Of a stretch of 64,000 nucleotides of DNA, positions 39,001 through 52,800 are shown piece by piece. The DNA is taken from assembly GCA_900708905.1 (NCBI GenBank), contig CAADRB010000007.1, forward strand, positions 1,767,673 to 1,831,672. Reading direction: 5' to 3'. The stretch's first letter is position 1. Each line of letters opens with the position of its first letter. The notes beneath the pieces are model-generated. The model searched no databases. It saw nothing but the letters and a program-made list of their open reading frames with translations, and was not told where the DNA came from. Source of the stretch: Hymenolepis diminuta. Its lineage: Eukaryota; Platyhelminthes; Cestoda; Cyclophyllidea; Hymenolepididae. Position numbers and translations under genes: made by a program.

Positions 39001-40667
39001 TTGGGAGCGGGGGAAAATAATTACCATTTCTTCTTACACAAGGTCATTGGAAGAGCTAGATAGGTATCTTTTATAGAGTGTGAATAGCATGTAGTGCCGG
39101 TACTGGTCACAAGATTTGCACAATTTGTACAAAGTTGAAATTACCTGTTATTCGCTTTGCAACTCCTACGAAAAATAATAAGTTCCTGAAAATCTAGTTT
39201 AAATTTTTATTTCGTAATTTTAGCAAATGATGATTAATATAAACCAATGCCTTTGAAATAAAATTCATTACATATATTAATATATGTACATTGTTGTCAA
39301 GGAAGAACTCCTAATGAAATCGTAGAAATTTTCTACGGAAATCACGGCCTTATTAGTGAGGTGTCACAAGAAAAATTAAATTATGAAAGATTTTTAAATG
39401 CTTTTTCTTGACGGAATTAGTATTTACTTTATATTTTCTTCCAAAAATATTGACATAACGATTGATCTTTATATTTTTATATGAACAAATATGAAATACA
39501 AAATATTGTATACGGTTTGAATTGAATTGTAACGAGATCTGCTGTATTCTTCTCTCCCGAGGCCTGAAAACAGTAAAACTTGCCACCTACTAAAGTCAGG
39601 TAATCAAAGAATTTCTCCTACTGCACTTGGAAAATTCGTGACACTTCATGAGGACAGGAACAAGTCAATGCATGTGGACGTTGAATAAATTAATGGTCTT
39701 GAATTTTTAATTTCATTATATATATATACTCTCTTTTTTACTTCGAATGTTATTTTATATATTCAAATACAAATAGTCCGATTAACAATCAGTAATCAAA
39801 AATGGTAGTAAGATTTAATTTACTCGAAATTCAAAATCAAATGAAGTTGGATTCTTATTGGTCGAACTTTCTTCTCGGCACAGATTGTTTCTATTACTTT
39901 TATCCATTATTAAAAGTAACTATTTTCATCATTTTTTCACAACAAGGTAATAGAATTTTTAAAATTTAGAGTATTACAATAATAATATCAAAGAGTTAAC
40001 CGTATCCAACCTGCAGAGATCCTGTATGCCTTAAAACAAGTTTTCCTATGGAAATTTTACCCATCGCTTATTTCTTATCTATTTCATGAGATTTATTATA
40101 ATACTACAATTATCATATAAACTGGACTATTTAAACTCGAATTATATCTTACTACATCCCCACAATAACCCTATACAAATCTCCAACCGAGACGAATGAA
40201 TGCATGACTTTATTTGAATTACCGCATTATTTTATTGTAGTCATTTCTGCGAGTACATTAATAATTCCACATTTTGTAATTAGGTAGGTATCTTTGCTTT
40301 CGGGCCTATTTTTACTGTGGTATTGTAAGGAAGTCTTGCTTAAAATAATTTTTATTGCCGTAGCAGTACATTTAGCAGCTCAAAAAGGTGATACAACATT
40401 TATTCCTTCAACCAAAAAAGAAACCGAAAGATTCTTCTGTTATAAAAATAAGAATGCAAATGCAGAAATATATTTAAAAATTGTAAAATTATCCAAAATG
40501 TATTTCACGCTTTTCCGTTAAACAATCCCTGAAAAAACCCAAGACATCGATCTTCTTCTCATAAAGGAACATTCTGGAAGATGGCATTGTAATTTAACTT
40601 ATTATTTTTAAACTCATTCACGGTTTAAATCAAGTTCATTTTTCTGATTATCAAATTATCCTATTAT
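27047..40667. other. 13.6 kb gene-poor interval
   Basis: AT-rich DNA with no gene, RNA or transposon that I can identify. Open frames at 33203-33579, 34578-34778, 36181-36631, 39353-39586 and 40294-40521 are short, low-complexity, often overlapping on opposite strands, and lack recognisable motifs. An AT dinucleotide run lies at about 39716-39727. Distal regulatory elements could be here but cannot be seen from one sequence. Confidence 0.45.
39716..39727. repeat. (AT)n microsatellite
   Basis: About six uninterrupted AT units in AT-rich intergenic DNA. Confidence 0.7.
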
Positions 40668-40673
40668 TTTATT
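40668..40673 (-). terminator. Poly(A) signal of the purple acid phosphatase gene
   Basis: AATAAA on the minus strand (TTTATT on the plus strand), 66 bp beyond the stop codon at 40740. This is a normal spacing for an animal 3' UTR. Confidence 0.5.
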
Positions 40674-40739
40674 GATTTGAATGTTAAATAAATAAATAAA
40701 TCAATCAAATCGTCATTTTGAAGAATTTTCCAAATTGGT

Positions 40740-40886
40740 TTAAAGGTCAGCTCCCGCTGGAAAATGTAGCCAATCCCATAGAGAAAATGCTGGAGGCTCA
40801 CTGAAACCGGTTGCCTGATGGCACGTAAAATTTGGTCGATCTGTCGTCTTCCATATTTGAAATTTGTCAATAACTTTTGGAGTTTC
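40740..40886 (-). CDS. ACP7: Phosphatase exon 9 (C-terminus)
   Basis: Acceptor CTTCTTTCAG/GAAACT, stop TAA at 40742-40740. Residues 421-468. KVIDKFQIWK matches the last conserved strand of the family (KVIDSFWVIK type), which is how this distant exon was recognised. The final 28 residues are not typical of the family. Confidence 0.8.
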   Translation of the reverse strand, partial: ETPKVIDKFQIWKTTDRPNFTCHQATGFSEPPAFSLWDWLHFPAGADL

Positions 40887-43800
40887 CTGAAAGAAGTTAA
40901 AAATGTATTTAGCGCAATAAATTACTGCAAAATATAGACACATTTTCAACCTCCAATATAATATTTTAAGGTACTATAGTTAAATCGAATCATGTAAAAG
41001 TAGAAAAAATTGTCCCATTTCTTACGGAGGTCTAATGTACCGCTTTGTCTACAATAAACTCCTAGTCTCGTGATTTGAGAAAGGATTTTTTGTTATTTTT
41101 TGGAAAGATCATTGGTCCAATTGGTAGATATTTCTAATTCTAATTTTTTCGGATCCTAATGAATGGATTTAATGATCCGTTAAATAACTGTCCCATATCA
41201 TATTGTTCCAAAATTCGGATATCAGAATTTGACTTCTTGGTGTCTGTGAAAGTACCTATCAGTCAAGTTTGGATACTATCGAAAGTTTAGGTAGATCTAG
41301 GAGTACATTTGTTTAGCCAAATAGCCAAAGACAACTAACTAACACTCAAATATGTTTATCAGAGCCAAACTTATTAGAATTTACGTCAGATAGATTCGAG
41401 TTAAGAAAGGGACATATAGTCAACCACGTTTAAGCAAATAAACATTTTTTATCTGTTATCATTACTTATAATAAAAATAGAGTGATTATGAGTTTGTTCT
41501 TTGAGTTGGTCTCAATAAGATATCAAAATGTATTTCGAAACTATAATACTCACATTCCAAGTACACCGAGTTTAATGAATCGGAATTTTATTCTACTCCT
41601 CCTCCTCCTCCTCCATCTCAGTGTTTACTTAGTTATGTTAGTTCATACTGAACGTTGTACTTAGTTTTATGCATGGAAATCGTACGTCGTTTTCTTTTAT
41701 GATATGCAAATAATACGTTAGGAAGAATACGCTTGTTATATTGCTAGCAAATAATTTTCATTGGCTATTTATAAACAATATATTGATGATGATAAAATTA
41801 AAAACTAAGAAATGGGGAAATTTTTAAATTTCAATTAATATGGTAAAACTCATTGACAATTGACCGACTTGTAAAAAAGCAGATTGGATAGAGTCATATT
41901 TTAGTTAGATGCTCAAATGCGCTGTAGCAGTTTCTGATATGATAAGCTATAGAGTTGCAGTACGAACATAATGGCGAGCTTTGGCTTTGCTTGACCTAAT
42001 TTTTAAATCGGGTCAAATTGAGATGACTTTTGTATAGGCTTGATCAATAGATGACCTTGTGTCGCATAAACTAGGTCAAACTAGATTTGATTTCATTCTT
42101 TTTCACAATTTAACTGTCTTGCACGCAGTCATGAAGTGTAAAACAGCTCTCGCCTTCCAAATATTCATTACTTCTTCGCTCCTCTCTCAACTGCGAATGT
42201 TCAGTATACGACCACTCAGTGATAACTCCAGTTTTAATGTTTTTCGAAAGGGCTTAGATGATTTTACTCAAATCAGAAGATTTCTCAGAATCCTATAAGA
42301 ACCAAATCAAAATTTAAAGGCTTAAAATATGTGCTCATTTTAATTATGTTACTTATGTCTATTTCATTATAAAGTATCAGTCAACATAGACAATTTGAAT
42401 GAAAATTCGCATTTTCATATGCAATTCAAAAATCCAAATGACCACTCCAAAAATTCTCAAGGTATATATCAGACTCCATCTGCAAATGGAATAAGGTAGA
42501 TGTCTCACCTTCAATCACTCCTTTACCTTCTTCCCCCCTTCTAGTAAATATTATATTGAAAAATGCATATCATATATCAAAATTCCGCATTGATATGACT
42601 TTCTATCAATAGACATTTTGAAATATTTATGTGGTTCCTCAATTTGTTATTCAAAGACAACCCTGAGCCTCCTTCTAGGGAAATTTGCAATTGGCTGTCT
42701 ATTTTCTCTAAATTATCAGTCATTTTTAACTTATTTTAATATTGAAGGTATTAATAATGCATTGCATTCAGTACTTGAGAGAGCTGTAACGACATATTTT
42801 TGCGTGATAGGGTAAAATATTGAGAAAAGAAACTGAGAAATTGAAAAGAAGTGACAAAAGAATTATAGCGTTTTGAATAAAATATAAATGACAGTGGAAA
42901 CTTGTTTGTAAAATATTTTGCTTTGCTACTTTTGAATTATTTTTCTTCTATTTTGCTCACACAATGCTCTGTCAAGTTACGAGAGACATTACTACACTTA
43001 ATAGTAAAAAATATTATAACTTATTTTCTAAAGGTAGATAGGAACCGTAGTTCTATTCATTGGGCATTCTTTACTCTCATTTTACGAAAATTGAGAAATC
43101 CCCAAAATATTTTTATTAAATAAAGAAAATCCCCTTGAAAGGATGGACAAGTAAGGTATTCAGGCTGCATTTTAAGTTATGAAAACAAATTAAAGTAAAA
43201 ATCTGACTAGTATAATTTTTCATAGTGTATATTAGGTTTAATGTGTCAGTCTCTAACTTCATCACCGTAACGACTTATTTAGATTAAAGGGCCGCGGAGA
43301 AGGCTAGATCTTACATGAAGTCCTTCCGCAGATTTGACTGATATTTCTTCCATATACATATAAGAACCGTTGACAGCCACAATCCTCGTGTATCCATAAT
43401 CATCAGAACGGAAGGCTGAATAGGCTGGTGGATTTTTGACAAAACCGGTCTGACCCTCATTGTTTCCTGCTGCTCCGGCAACAATGTGAATCGGTCCAGT
43501 TGGATTGTAGTAAGGATCCTTGTCCCGTGTCGGACATTTCTAAAATGAATCACTTAACAATGTGCAAATAGGAACAAAAGTCACTTGGACACTGATGTGA
43601 AGAAGTATATTTTGAAATGTAAAACAGCTTTCGATTTCATATTTAAAAAATTTTTTTATGAATACGTTCAATAATTGTAGTGATTAAACACATTGATAAA
43701 TATAAAGATAGTAAAATACCATTTTCTAAGAGGTCGGGCTTTAGAAAATTTCCCTGAGGCTCATTAGCTTCCTTTCCAATCGCACGTAATAATCCAAAGG

Positions 43801-46800
43801 ATTAAGGTCTGGTGAGTTAGGAAACCATAAGTTTGATGTGACATGATGAGAGCTTTATTGGATGGAGCCAAATCTTCTTGGAAGACATAAAATCTTTTTC
43901 CATTGACTGCGCTGTCTATCCAAGGCTGTTTAGTAAAAATAATTTAAAGAGTCTCCACACAGGCATCTGCATCTGCATTGACTTCTACACTCCGTGGAAA
44001 AAAATGAGGCGTCATGATGTGTTCCTTTCTCACTGCTGACAACAACGAGGAGCATCACTCTTGGTGGAAACTTCGTGCGCAAGCATAAAAGTTGGATCTT
44101 CAGTGGGGTGGGCCTCCATATACCCATCTATCATTTCTTTAATTGATAATTTCATTCTGGTGAATTTTTTCGTCGGAGTAAAACCAAAGACACACATGTT
44201 CTTCTGAGCGCTTCAGTTTGTTTAGGAGTCCTTTTGCATGTATTAAATGATTCTCTTCATTCGTTTTTGTCCACATAAACTGCCCTCACCTAAGAATGTA
44301 TGATTTGTATGCAAGGTCCGGTTAAAAAACAGATACTTGAAGATCTTTGGCAAAATGTCGTACATTAACTCTCCACCATTTTCGTCCATAATGTTGTGGA
44401 CTCTTCTCAAAAGCTCGGATGTTTTGAGTAAGGCAGCGAAGTGTTGACAATGCTGTTTTCTCTAGCTCGTAACTAATTCATCTTTATGCTTTTCAGCTCC
44501 TTTCTAACTTTGTAAACGAAAGATCTGGCAACTTTTATAAATCTTGAAGTTTTTTGAAGTTGTCTTTTGCCTTTACAGACACTGTCGCAGTGCGCCTTTC
44601 CATTTCATTACTGATAGTAGTATCTGCCATGACATCTTCTGATATAAAAAATACATTAATCATTGTTGAGTTCGTTTAAATTATAGTAAATTTCATCAGA
44701 TACCTTTTGCATCCTGCAAATCTTGTACAAAATGTTTTGTTTGTGGTAAAAATTAAACATACAAAAGGATTTTTAAAGTGTGAACATACTAAGAATCTCT
44801 TTAATTAAGAAAAAACATTGTTGTACCTCGGGTATTATTATATTTTTAATCCTACTTCCTGTAAAGTAGTTAAACACGAAGACTGCTATTGGAATTCATT
44901 CAACTTGCATCCATTTTTTTGGTAATAAGACGCATTTAAAAAATGTGTTTGCTTTTATCACTGCCAACATTTTATTGGCTCTGTTCAATTAATTTAAACA
45001 ATTAAACAATTTAATCAAATTGTGGAAGAATTGAGCCGAAAGTAATATATTTTTGCTGATAACTAATTATCAAAACATTGGCTAGTAATTGTAATTATGA
45101 CATCCTAGGAGAAAATGACCTGACCTCATATCTACATCAAGACAGCTTTATAATAAAATGCACTTTCTCAGCGGCGCGCCCTTTATAATTTCAGTGTATG
45201 AAGGTCATCATGGGCACATATATCAACATTCATCATCTTTGTAGTCTTTTACTTAAATTGATCAAAGCATTTCTTGTATGAAAATGTAAGATATTCAAAT
45301 ATTTAAAAATGTTTAATTAGTTAATTTTATATGACAAAGTCAAAGTTTATGGGTTTTTTATATCATATTCCTAAGCATTTGTCACACTATTTTTGCATGA
45401 CATACTTTGCACTCAAATCTTTTATTTACTGAGGCGATAAGATATAAATGTCACCCTTTTAATCATTTATTATTACCTTTACAATATGCGCAATATTGAC
45501 AAAAGCAGTTGTATTAATTGACATCAAATACAAATAATTGGCTTTAAATAGAAATTAAATGAAAAATGTTGCGCAATGAATGGTGATAATAGTACTTCAT
45601 TGAGTTAAGGAAGTTTCTCGGTGCAAATTCCCTCCCCCTCTCCTCATTACCGATCATATGCTTTGACTTCTTCCACTTTGTGCATATATTTGCCAAAAAT
45701 GGTAAATATTTCGAATTTCTAGGTTTTTATTAAATCTGTTTCTGGGTAAAAAGTTCATTAAAATCGCTTATCCTAAATAAAATAATCGCGATCACTAAGC
45801 ACTGACCTTTTGTTTATAGACGGGAAAACATCTTTCGTAGGAATGTTCATGAGCTCCGAATACGATATCAACACTCTCGCGATAGAAAAGATCTTCTAGG
45901 CCAAGAATAAAATACTTTGATTTTCCGTCGGTGATCTTGATTCCCTCTCTGATTCGATTGTTGGGATTTCTGCAATGTTCAGTGTCATCGTTTGAACAGT
46001 ACATGGGTCTGTGACTGAAAGCTACGATCCATGGATGTTTCGCTCGATTTTCCGGTTTATTTGCCTCCTAAAAATTTAAAAAAACCATAATTATAATATT
46101 AAATTTAATAAAATATACAAATATTATCTGTTAACAATTCATTGGGTATAGCAAAGCTGATTTTGATTTATACAGCAAATATCAGCTCGTATCAACTAAC
46201 CAGACCGTAATGAGAACAAATGGTTTAACAATTAGCATAAGTATTACAGAAATTTATTCTCCCTTGACGATAGCACACTTTGAAATATGTAATAAGTCGG
46301 TATTTAAAAACAATTCTAGATGTCATTGACTCTCAGCAACTGAACTTTCTATTGAGATCGAAAACGATTAACAGTTCTCAGTGAACACAACTGTGCATAT
46401 GTTAATATTAAACGTCTCTGCTACTCTCATCGATCAACTCATAACTAAAAGTAGATACAAATGGACGAAAGTCCCATGACCGAATGTCTCATTAAATTAA
46501 GTGATTAACAAGTGGATCTGAGCCTCATTCAAGAATATCTTATAAGTTATTTCATGTACCATCGTAGGATCATATTTCAGCATATATATATATAACTCCC
46601 TTTTGCAACTTCACTAGTCCTGTAGAATAAGGATTTTTCAACTGACGCAGTTAACATCTGGGTCATTTATATTGAATCTCAAGACCTGAAAATAAATGGA
46701 CCTGTCAAAATATCAACAAATGTGTTGACGGATGTTCAATCAAATAGAAGGATCCAGGGGCAAATAAGAAAGAAATTAAATGGTAATGGGCATTTCTAAA

Positions 46801-49800
46801 TAAAAAGTGATTGTCTGATTAAATGAAACAAATGTTAATTTTGAAGAAAACTAAATTTTAGAAAAGAACAGGTAAATGGACAATTTAAAATGACTATTTG
46901 GGGAGCCAAAATAACATTTTAATGAAAAAACATCCAAATTCTGGGCATAATGTAGACCTTAGGTCGGACCTTTCAACAAGTATTTATATTTCGTTCGATC
47001 TTATTACATTTTGGAATGTGACTTAAGCAATACATGTGCTCTCTGAATGGTTGGGGATTGTTCTTAAATTAGTAATATACACTACACTCACATTATCTTG
47101 GCTATCGGAGGTACCAACCAAAACGAAAAGGTGTAACGAAGCGTTTTAATTATTTTACCGGCCACCGAACATTGTATATCGCTAACATTAAATCAATCAG
47201 AAATCTAGAGTAATTATGAACTTTTAAACTTTTAATGTTTTTTTTCTGACTTTAATTTCGTTTTCCACTGAACTTCCCCTCTTTCAGCCTCAACAGAACA
47301 TGATAACTATATTCCATGTCAACCATCTTCATGTGTGAAACCTGTATGTCCCGCTTTGCTATGTGTAAAAATAATATTTCAAAATGTAATTTGCGGAAAG
47401 AAAGATGCCTAACGGGCTGAATTTATTAACATTGCGGTGTAAAGTGTAAAGTTTTTTTAACATGTAACCAAAAAATTGCGTCGCCAAATTTGATTACGCT
47501 TTTGAATTTTGACAGAGTAATATAATAAAATACCATCAAGTCCTTCTCTAACCACGCGTATTGGCGATATATTTGTTCAGTTCCGAATTGCAAAAAGTAA
47601 TAATAATCGGAAACATAAGCAATCCAATGAATAGGTCCAATATTAATGCTGCAATGTGAAAGGGTTTTTTAGTAAAAGAAATGAACAAACCAGAAAGGCA
47701 ATAGTTAATTATGATAAATTACCTATAGAACATGTTGTCATTATTGTCTGGCATGTTAAAACGATTCTTGTAATGCGAAAAGTTACTAAAACAGGGAAAA
47801 AATGGGGATAAGAAATGAGATAGTACAAAATTCTTCTGTAACTTAAGGATCAAGGTTAAAGAAAGAAAGACAGGTTAAACTTTAAATACGGTGAATTATT
47901 AATAGCAGCCTATTCTTTACCGTAATTTTCCGATTGTGGAAGAAAACTTGGTATTTTCTAGTTGAAATTGTAGATAATTGCTTACCCTGGAACAGATTGC
48001 TATTAAGACTAAATAGAAGTGGTGGGTCTGGCATAATTTTCGAAGGAGAGAGAAGTAATTTTTCACTCACTATGCACTTTCATGATTTCCGACTGCAGTC
48101 ATGTAAGGAACTCGAGCGATAGTCTCCTGCATTAGTCGCATAAACCTATCTCCAAGGCGCCCATTTTCCTAAAAAAAATATAATTTTATACACAACTTTA
48201 AAGCTCACTTTAGGCAAACTCAAATAAATTTTGCTATAAACTTGTTTCATATTCCTAGTTGCAAAGCTATTAGAAGAAAATTTTTTGTCAAACGCGAATC
48301 AAAGCCTTTCCAACTTACACCTCTATGACGGCCAATATAGAGGTGACATTTGAGCTCTTTCCTTTGAATTTGGTGAATTTGAATGTGCGCTTTTATGTTC
48401 TCTCAAATAAATTTGAACGGATCTGTGGGGTGAGTCATCATTAAAATTTATAAAAGAAGAACAAATTTCTCTCCCCTTAATCGACAATTTGCGTCTTTAT
48501 CACCTTCAAGCAGTACTTCGGTGCATAAAAATTCCAATCACAAATGAAATAGTCGCAACAATTGTTAACCATCTGTTGAATATATTCCAGTTGAACTTTT
48601 CCTACTCCTCAGTAAATATATGTGAAAGCTATAACTCTCTTTGCAAATAGTATCATTGCTTCAATATTTTCAATAAATGCACAATGTATTTGACTTTACT
48701 AATAACCATGACGCCTAAACTTTCATCAAAGTTAGAACCAATAAAATGATACCGACTTCTAGAAGAGCGTCCTAATTCATATGAATATGAGTATTTTGAA
48801 TAATGAATAATGAATATGCACTGTAAAATATGGCGTCCAGTTTCTTATATTTACGGATGGATAAACTTTATTGGTCAACCAGGAATAAGTACTTAGTTAA
48901 TTAGCTTACAGTTCTACTACAGTTCAATTATTCTTAATACTCGGTTTGAGAATGACTATATAATCAAATTTTCTCTGTTTCCTAACGAAGCTAAGTCCCT
49001 TGGAGGGTAAATCAAGACAGTTTAGAAAGTTAGGCGTCCTCCTGCTTCTATGCAGACCGCTGCCACTCAAAATAAGCAGAAATGAGAAGAGAGGAAAATA
49101 CAGACGATACTCACCTTCTCGCATAATATTTTTGCTTATACAGTTCAGACACTCCTTTGACTGATCTCATCATATGCATTTGAATGGTGGAGATGACTTA
49201 AACGGAAATTAGAGCTAATCCATTAATTGTTAAACGCGAGAGTGTGCAGTTATATTAATTAGATGAAGGACGAGCAAACTTTACAATAACTATTTCGATC
49301 CTCAAATTCAAACCCAATGGTTTTAATTTGGGTCAACGAGGTGAGCTTAGGAAAGATAAACATTGGATTTACAGGAACTGATTTGGCTATAATTTACCTT
49401 GTCAAAATCGTAGGCGAAGTCACCATTATGGAAGATCACATGATAGATGCCAGCTTTGGCTTCTTCTTCCAAATGGGGAATTGAAAATCCGTCATCTGCC
49501 CCTAAATCACCTAACATGACGCACGTGACTGGCCAGTTAGTGCCCGCAGGTAAAGTCCGGAATGTATAAGGAGACGACCAGTTCGAATCATCGTTGGTGG
49601 CGTTGTTGCCAACCTTGTAGACTAGCAGAAACAACAATATTAATCCATTTAGGAGTTTTAAAGTGCGTCATATCCTGGTACTTTTATATACGTATTGGCC
49701 AAACAGAAAAGGTCGAGGATCAGAATCAGTGGTTTTACCTGATTGATCAATAAAAGAGGATTAAATTTGCTCCCCTCCTCTCCCCCTCCAATAAACGCAA

Positions 49801-52800
49801 TTCTAGTCATGAATAATAAACATCTTTTTTCCAGCGCTTCCAGTCTCCAACTGCTATTTATTGACTATATCTTTTCAGTTGTTCTTTTATTGTTCATGGA
49901 CAAGGTATCTCCTGTTAAAGGGTCTACGGTAATTCTTTCCGTTGTCATATAATCTTCAAACCTTCAGTTTTTCAATAAACCATTTTTTGACGCACTTTAA
50001 CGATAAAATACATTTATGCTTTCAAAATCCAACCTGAAAGAATGTCCGTCTTCGAAGCATAAACTCACATTTGAATTCAATTAAACAAATTAGAAGGGCC
50101 CTCAGTAATTAAAACTACGTAGCGTACCAGGCACAATCTAGCTCTAGAAAGAATGTGGATTAAGTAAAGGGAGCCAATTCAGGTAACTCCTTTTTATTAA
50201 AAAGGATTTCCTTTAAAGAATTTCGAACAAGTTGTCTGGTTTATAATTTTGCTAAATAAACCAAAGAATAAAATCTAAAGTTACGGATGAGAATGATAGA
50301 AATAAAATAAATAATAAATTACTTCTTAAACATTTAGGAGGTGACCGACGAGTTAATAATTTACTTATTAGTAGGATACAATATTTTTCAAAGTGAATTT
50401 CAATTACATAAATGTTCGCTAATTCGATTATAATGTTTGAACGATCACATCAGGGAAAATACGGCGTTGATGACAGGTGTAAGTTCACTAAATAATAACC
50501 ATCAACTTTTACTGGGTGAGTAATCGACATTTTAAAGTTCACAATAATTACGAGATCAGAACATGAGGTGCAATTATAAAGATTAATGAATAGGCAGGAT
50601 AATTATGATTTCAGTATATTCAATTAGATTTCATGCACTTTTGACAACTAAATTAGTTCGTTAATTGAATTTGAACCAGAGAACCTAGAACGCATCAATC
50701 ATCATCAGCAAACTTATGCAAACAGCTGTTCTGAACGCCTCAAGTGCAATTCTTGACTGAACAGATAAACACAAAAATTATAACATAATAAAAAGTGTAG
50801 GGATAGTTGAACCCAAAAACATTTAGTGATCTGAATTTGCTTTGACTAATAGGTTGATAAGACTGACTGCTTGATAACCTGGATACAATTCAATGCAATG
50901 TACCCTATCACCACAAAATATTACCCTAAAGGTACTCACTTGCTTTTGTCGACGCATTTTATGGATTAAATTTGGCTAATCAACGTTTAAAGCCAATTTT
51001 GCGTTAAAACAATGTATTTTATTTGAAAATAATTTTCAATTATCTATCCTTTTAAAGTACATTCACCTGCACTAAACCAATCAATGAAGAAAATAAGAGT
51101 TATTAAAATTTATTCGCATTAATTAAGTGGAAAAATATTTAAAATGGCTGGTTTTCGAATGTGAAGAAATAAACAAATGTCATGTGTATAGCTAAAATAT
51201 TAAAAAACTCCAAACAATACCGCGCGTATTTGATTTTATTGACGAAAAGTTTTCCAAATTTTATAAAGAAAGTGGGAGTTTAGAACAATTATATATATAC
51301 ATATCATATCACTACGGATATAGTGCTAGTTTTTAGGATTTAAATGAAGAAATTGAGAAAATAATTGACCTTAAAGTGCATGAACAGATACACGATAAAC
51401 AAAGAGGGAATTTGATAATCTAGACGTTCTCTGTCTGAAAGGTTGAGAGAATTGAAAAAGTGCTTGTGTATTTGACGGCTCAAACACTTGCGTGTATGTC
51501 CCATTTACTTTGTTAAAATATACTCAATTAAATTGAGTTCTGCTGAGATTTCAAGTAATTTTAAAGAAAAGTTTAGTTTGGTCAACGTTCATGAAATTTT
51601 AAAAACAATCAGCGTTTGGTTAATCGCTAATCGATATCAAATTTACTATTTGTTATTAAAAACATTAATGAACATACATCTCACTGTGCCATACTTAAAA
51701 GTATTCCTATTCAAACAATTGTCACCTACAGAGAAAAATTATAGATAATAATCCAAGGTGGAGGTAATGAAAAGAAAACATTACTAGGGTGAAAAGTGGT
51801 TCTCTTGAATAATTAATAATATTATATCATCGACAATATCTGTCTAAGTTTGCCGACTAACTTTAAAAAAGTGAAATTTATTTGCGTCGAGAATTTTGCA
51901 TTCATGTAAAACAGCCAAATTGGAGAAATTCTAGGCAAACTATTTATTCTTTCAATTTAATTTATAAATATATTTGTAAATTTGTAAAATTTAACTTTTA
52001 ACTATTTTTGGGGATGTTTTAGAATAAATGCAATTCATCACTGGCTAAAATTTTGAATTTCTTTGAAGATTAAACTAGCATTCCATAGATATCTTTCAAC
52101 TTTCATCTAGGGGCAAGTAGAAATTTTAGTATATCCCCAAAATTATTTGGAGCATAGTAGGAATGTTTGATTAAATGTCACAAACTCTTAAAATCGTATT
52201 ATGGATAAAAAATAAAAATATTTAATCTCTGTATTTATCATTCTGAGTCATTACTAAAGCAATAACTGGATAATTACAGGTTGCTAAATTGGAGCTTTCA
52301 AAGCGTCTCTTTTTCTGTATTTAGGAAGAAAAATATACCTTTGAATAAAAAATAGCGAATTCTATATTATATTAACTACATTAACTTCTGAAATATTTTG
52401 TGATTTCATTTAACTTCAGTTAAATGTCTAACAGTACCCCTAGGGTCCGATTAATTGGAGCTCTTGCAAGTAAAATTCGAGTTATATTCAGGAATGAGGC
52501 AGAACAAAAAAATTACAGAAAAAAATGAGTAGAAAAGTTTGAATGAAAAATATCCGGTTAAAACCAACAACGAAGATTTCAACTTCATTTTGCTGGTAGA
52601 AAATTTAACAATATGATGAATAGTAGTAAAAACAGGTCACTACTAGTCCTTGATGGTGACACACTATGTAAACAAAAAATTAAACAAAAATCAAGTTCTA
52701 CAAAAATGAAATAGTATAAATACACTGAAATTAGATACTCAAAATGGCGGCTAATTATGCAGCAAAGCCTCTGACTCATGTGTCTGCTCAGTCTCTTTAG

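Noticed and set aside
43311..43553. 80-codon open frame on the minus strand
   Set aside because: Shadow frame of phosphatase exon 8. The true frame is shifted and matches the family.
43930..44127. 65-codon open frame on the minus strand
   Set aside because: Part of the broken mariner transposase, partly out of frame.
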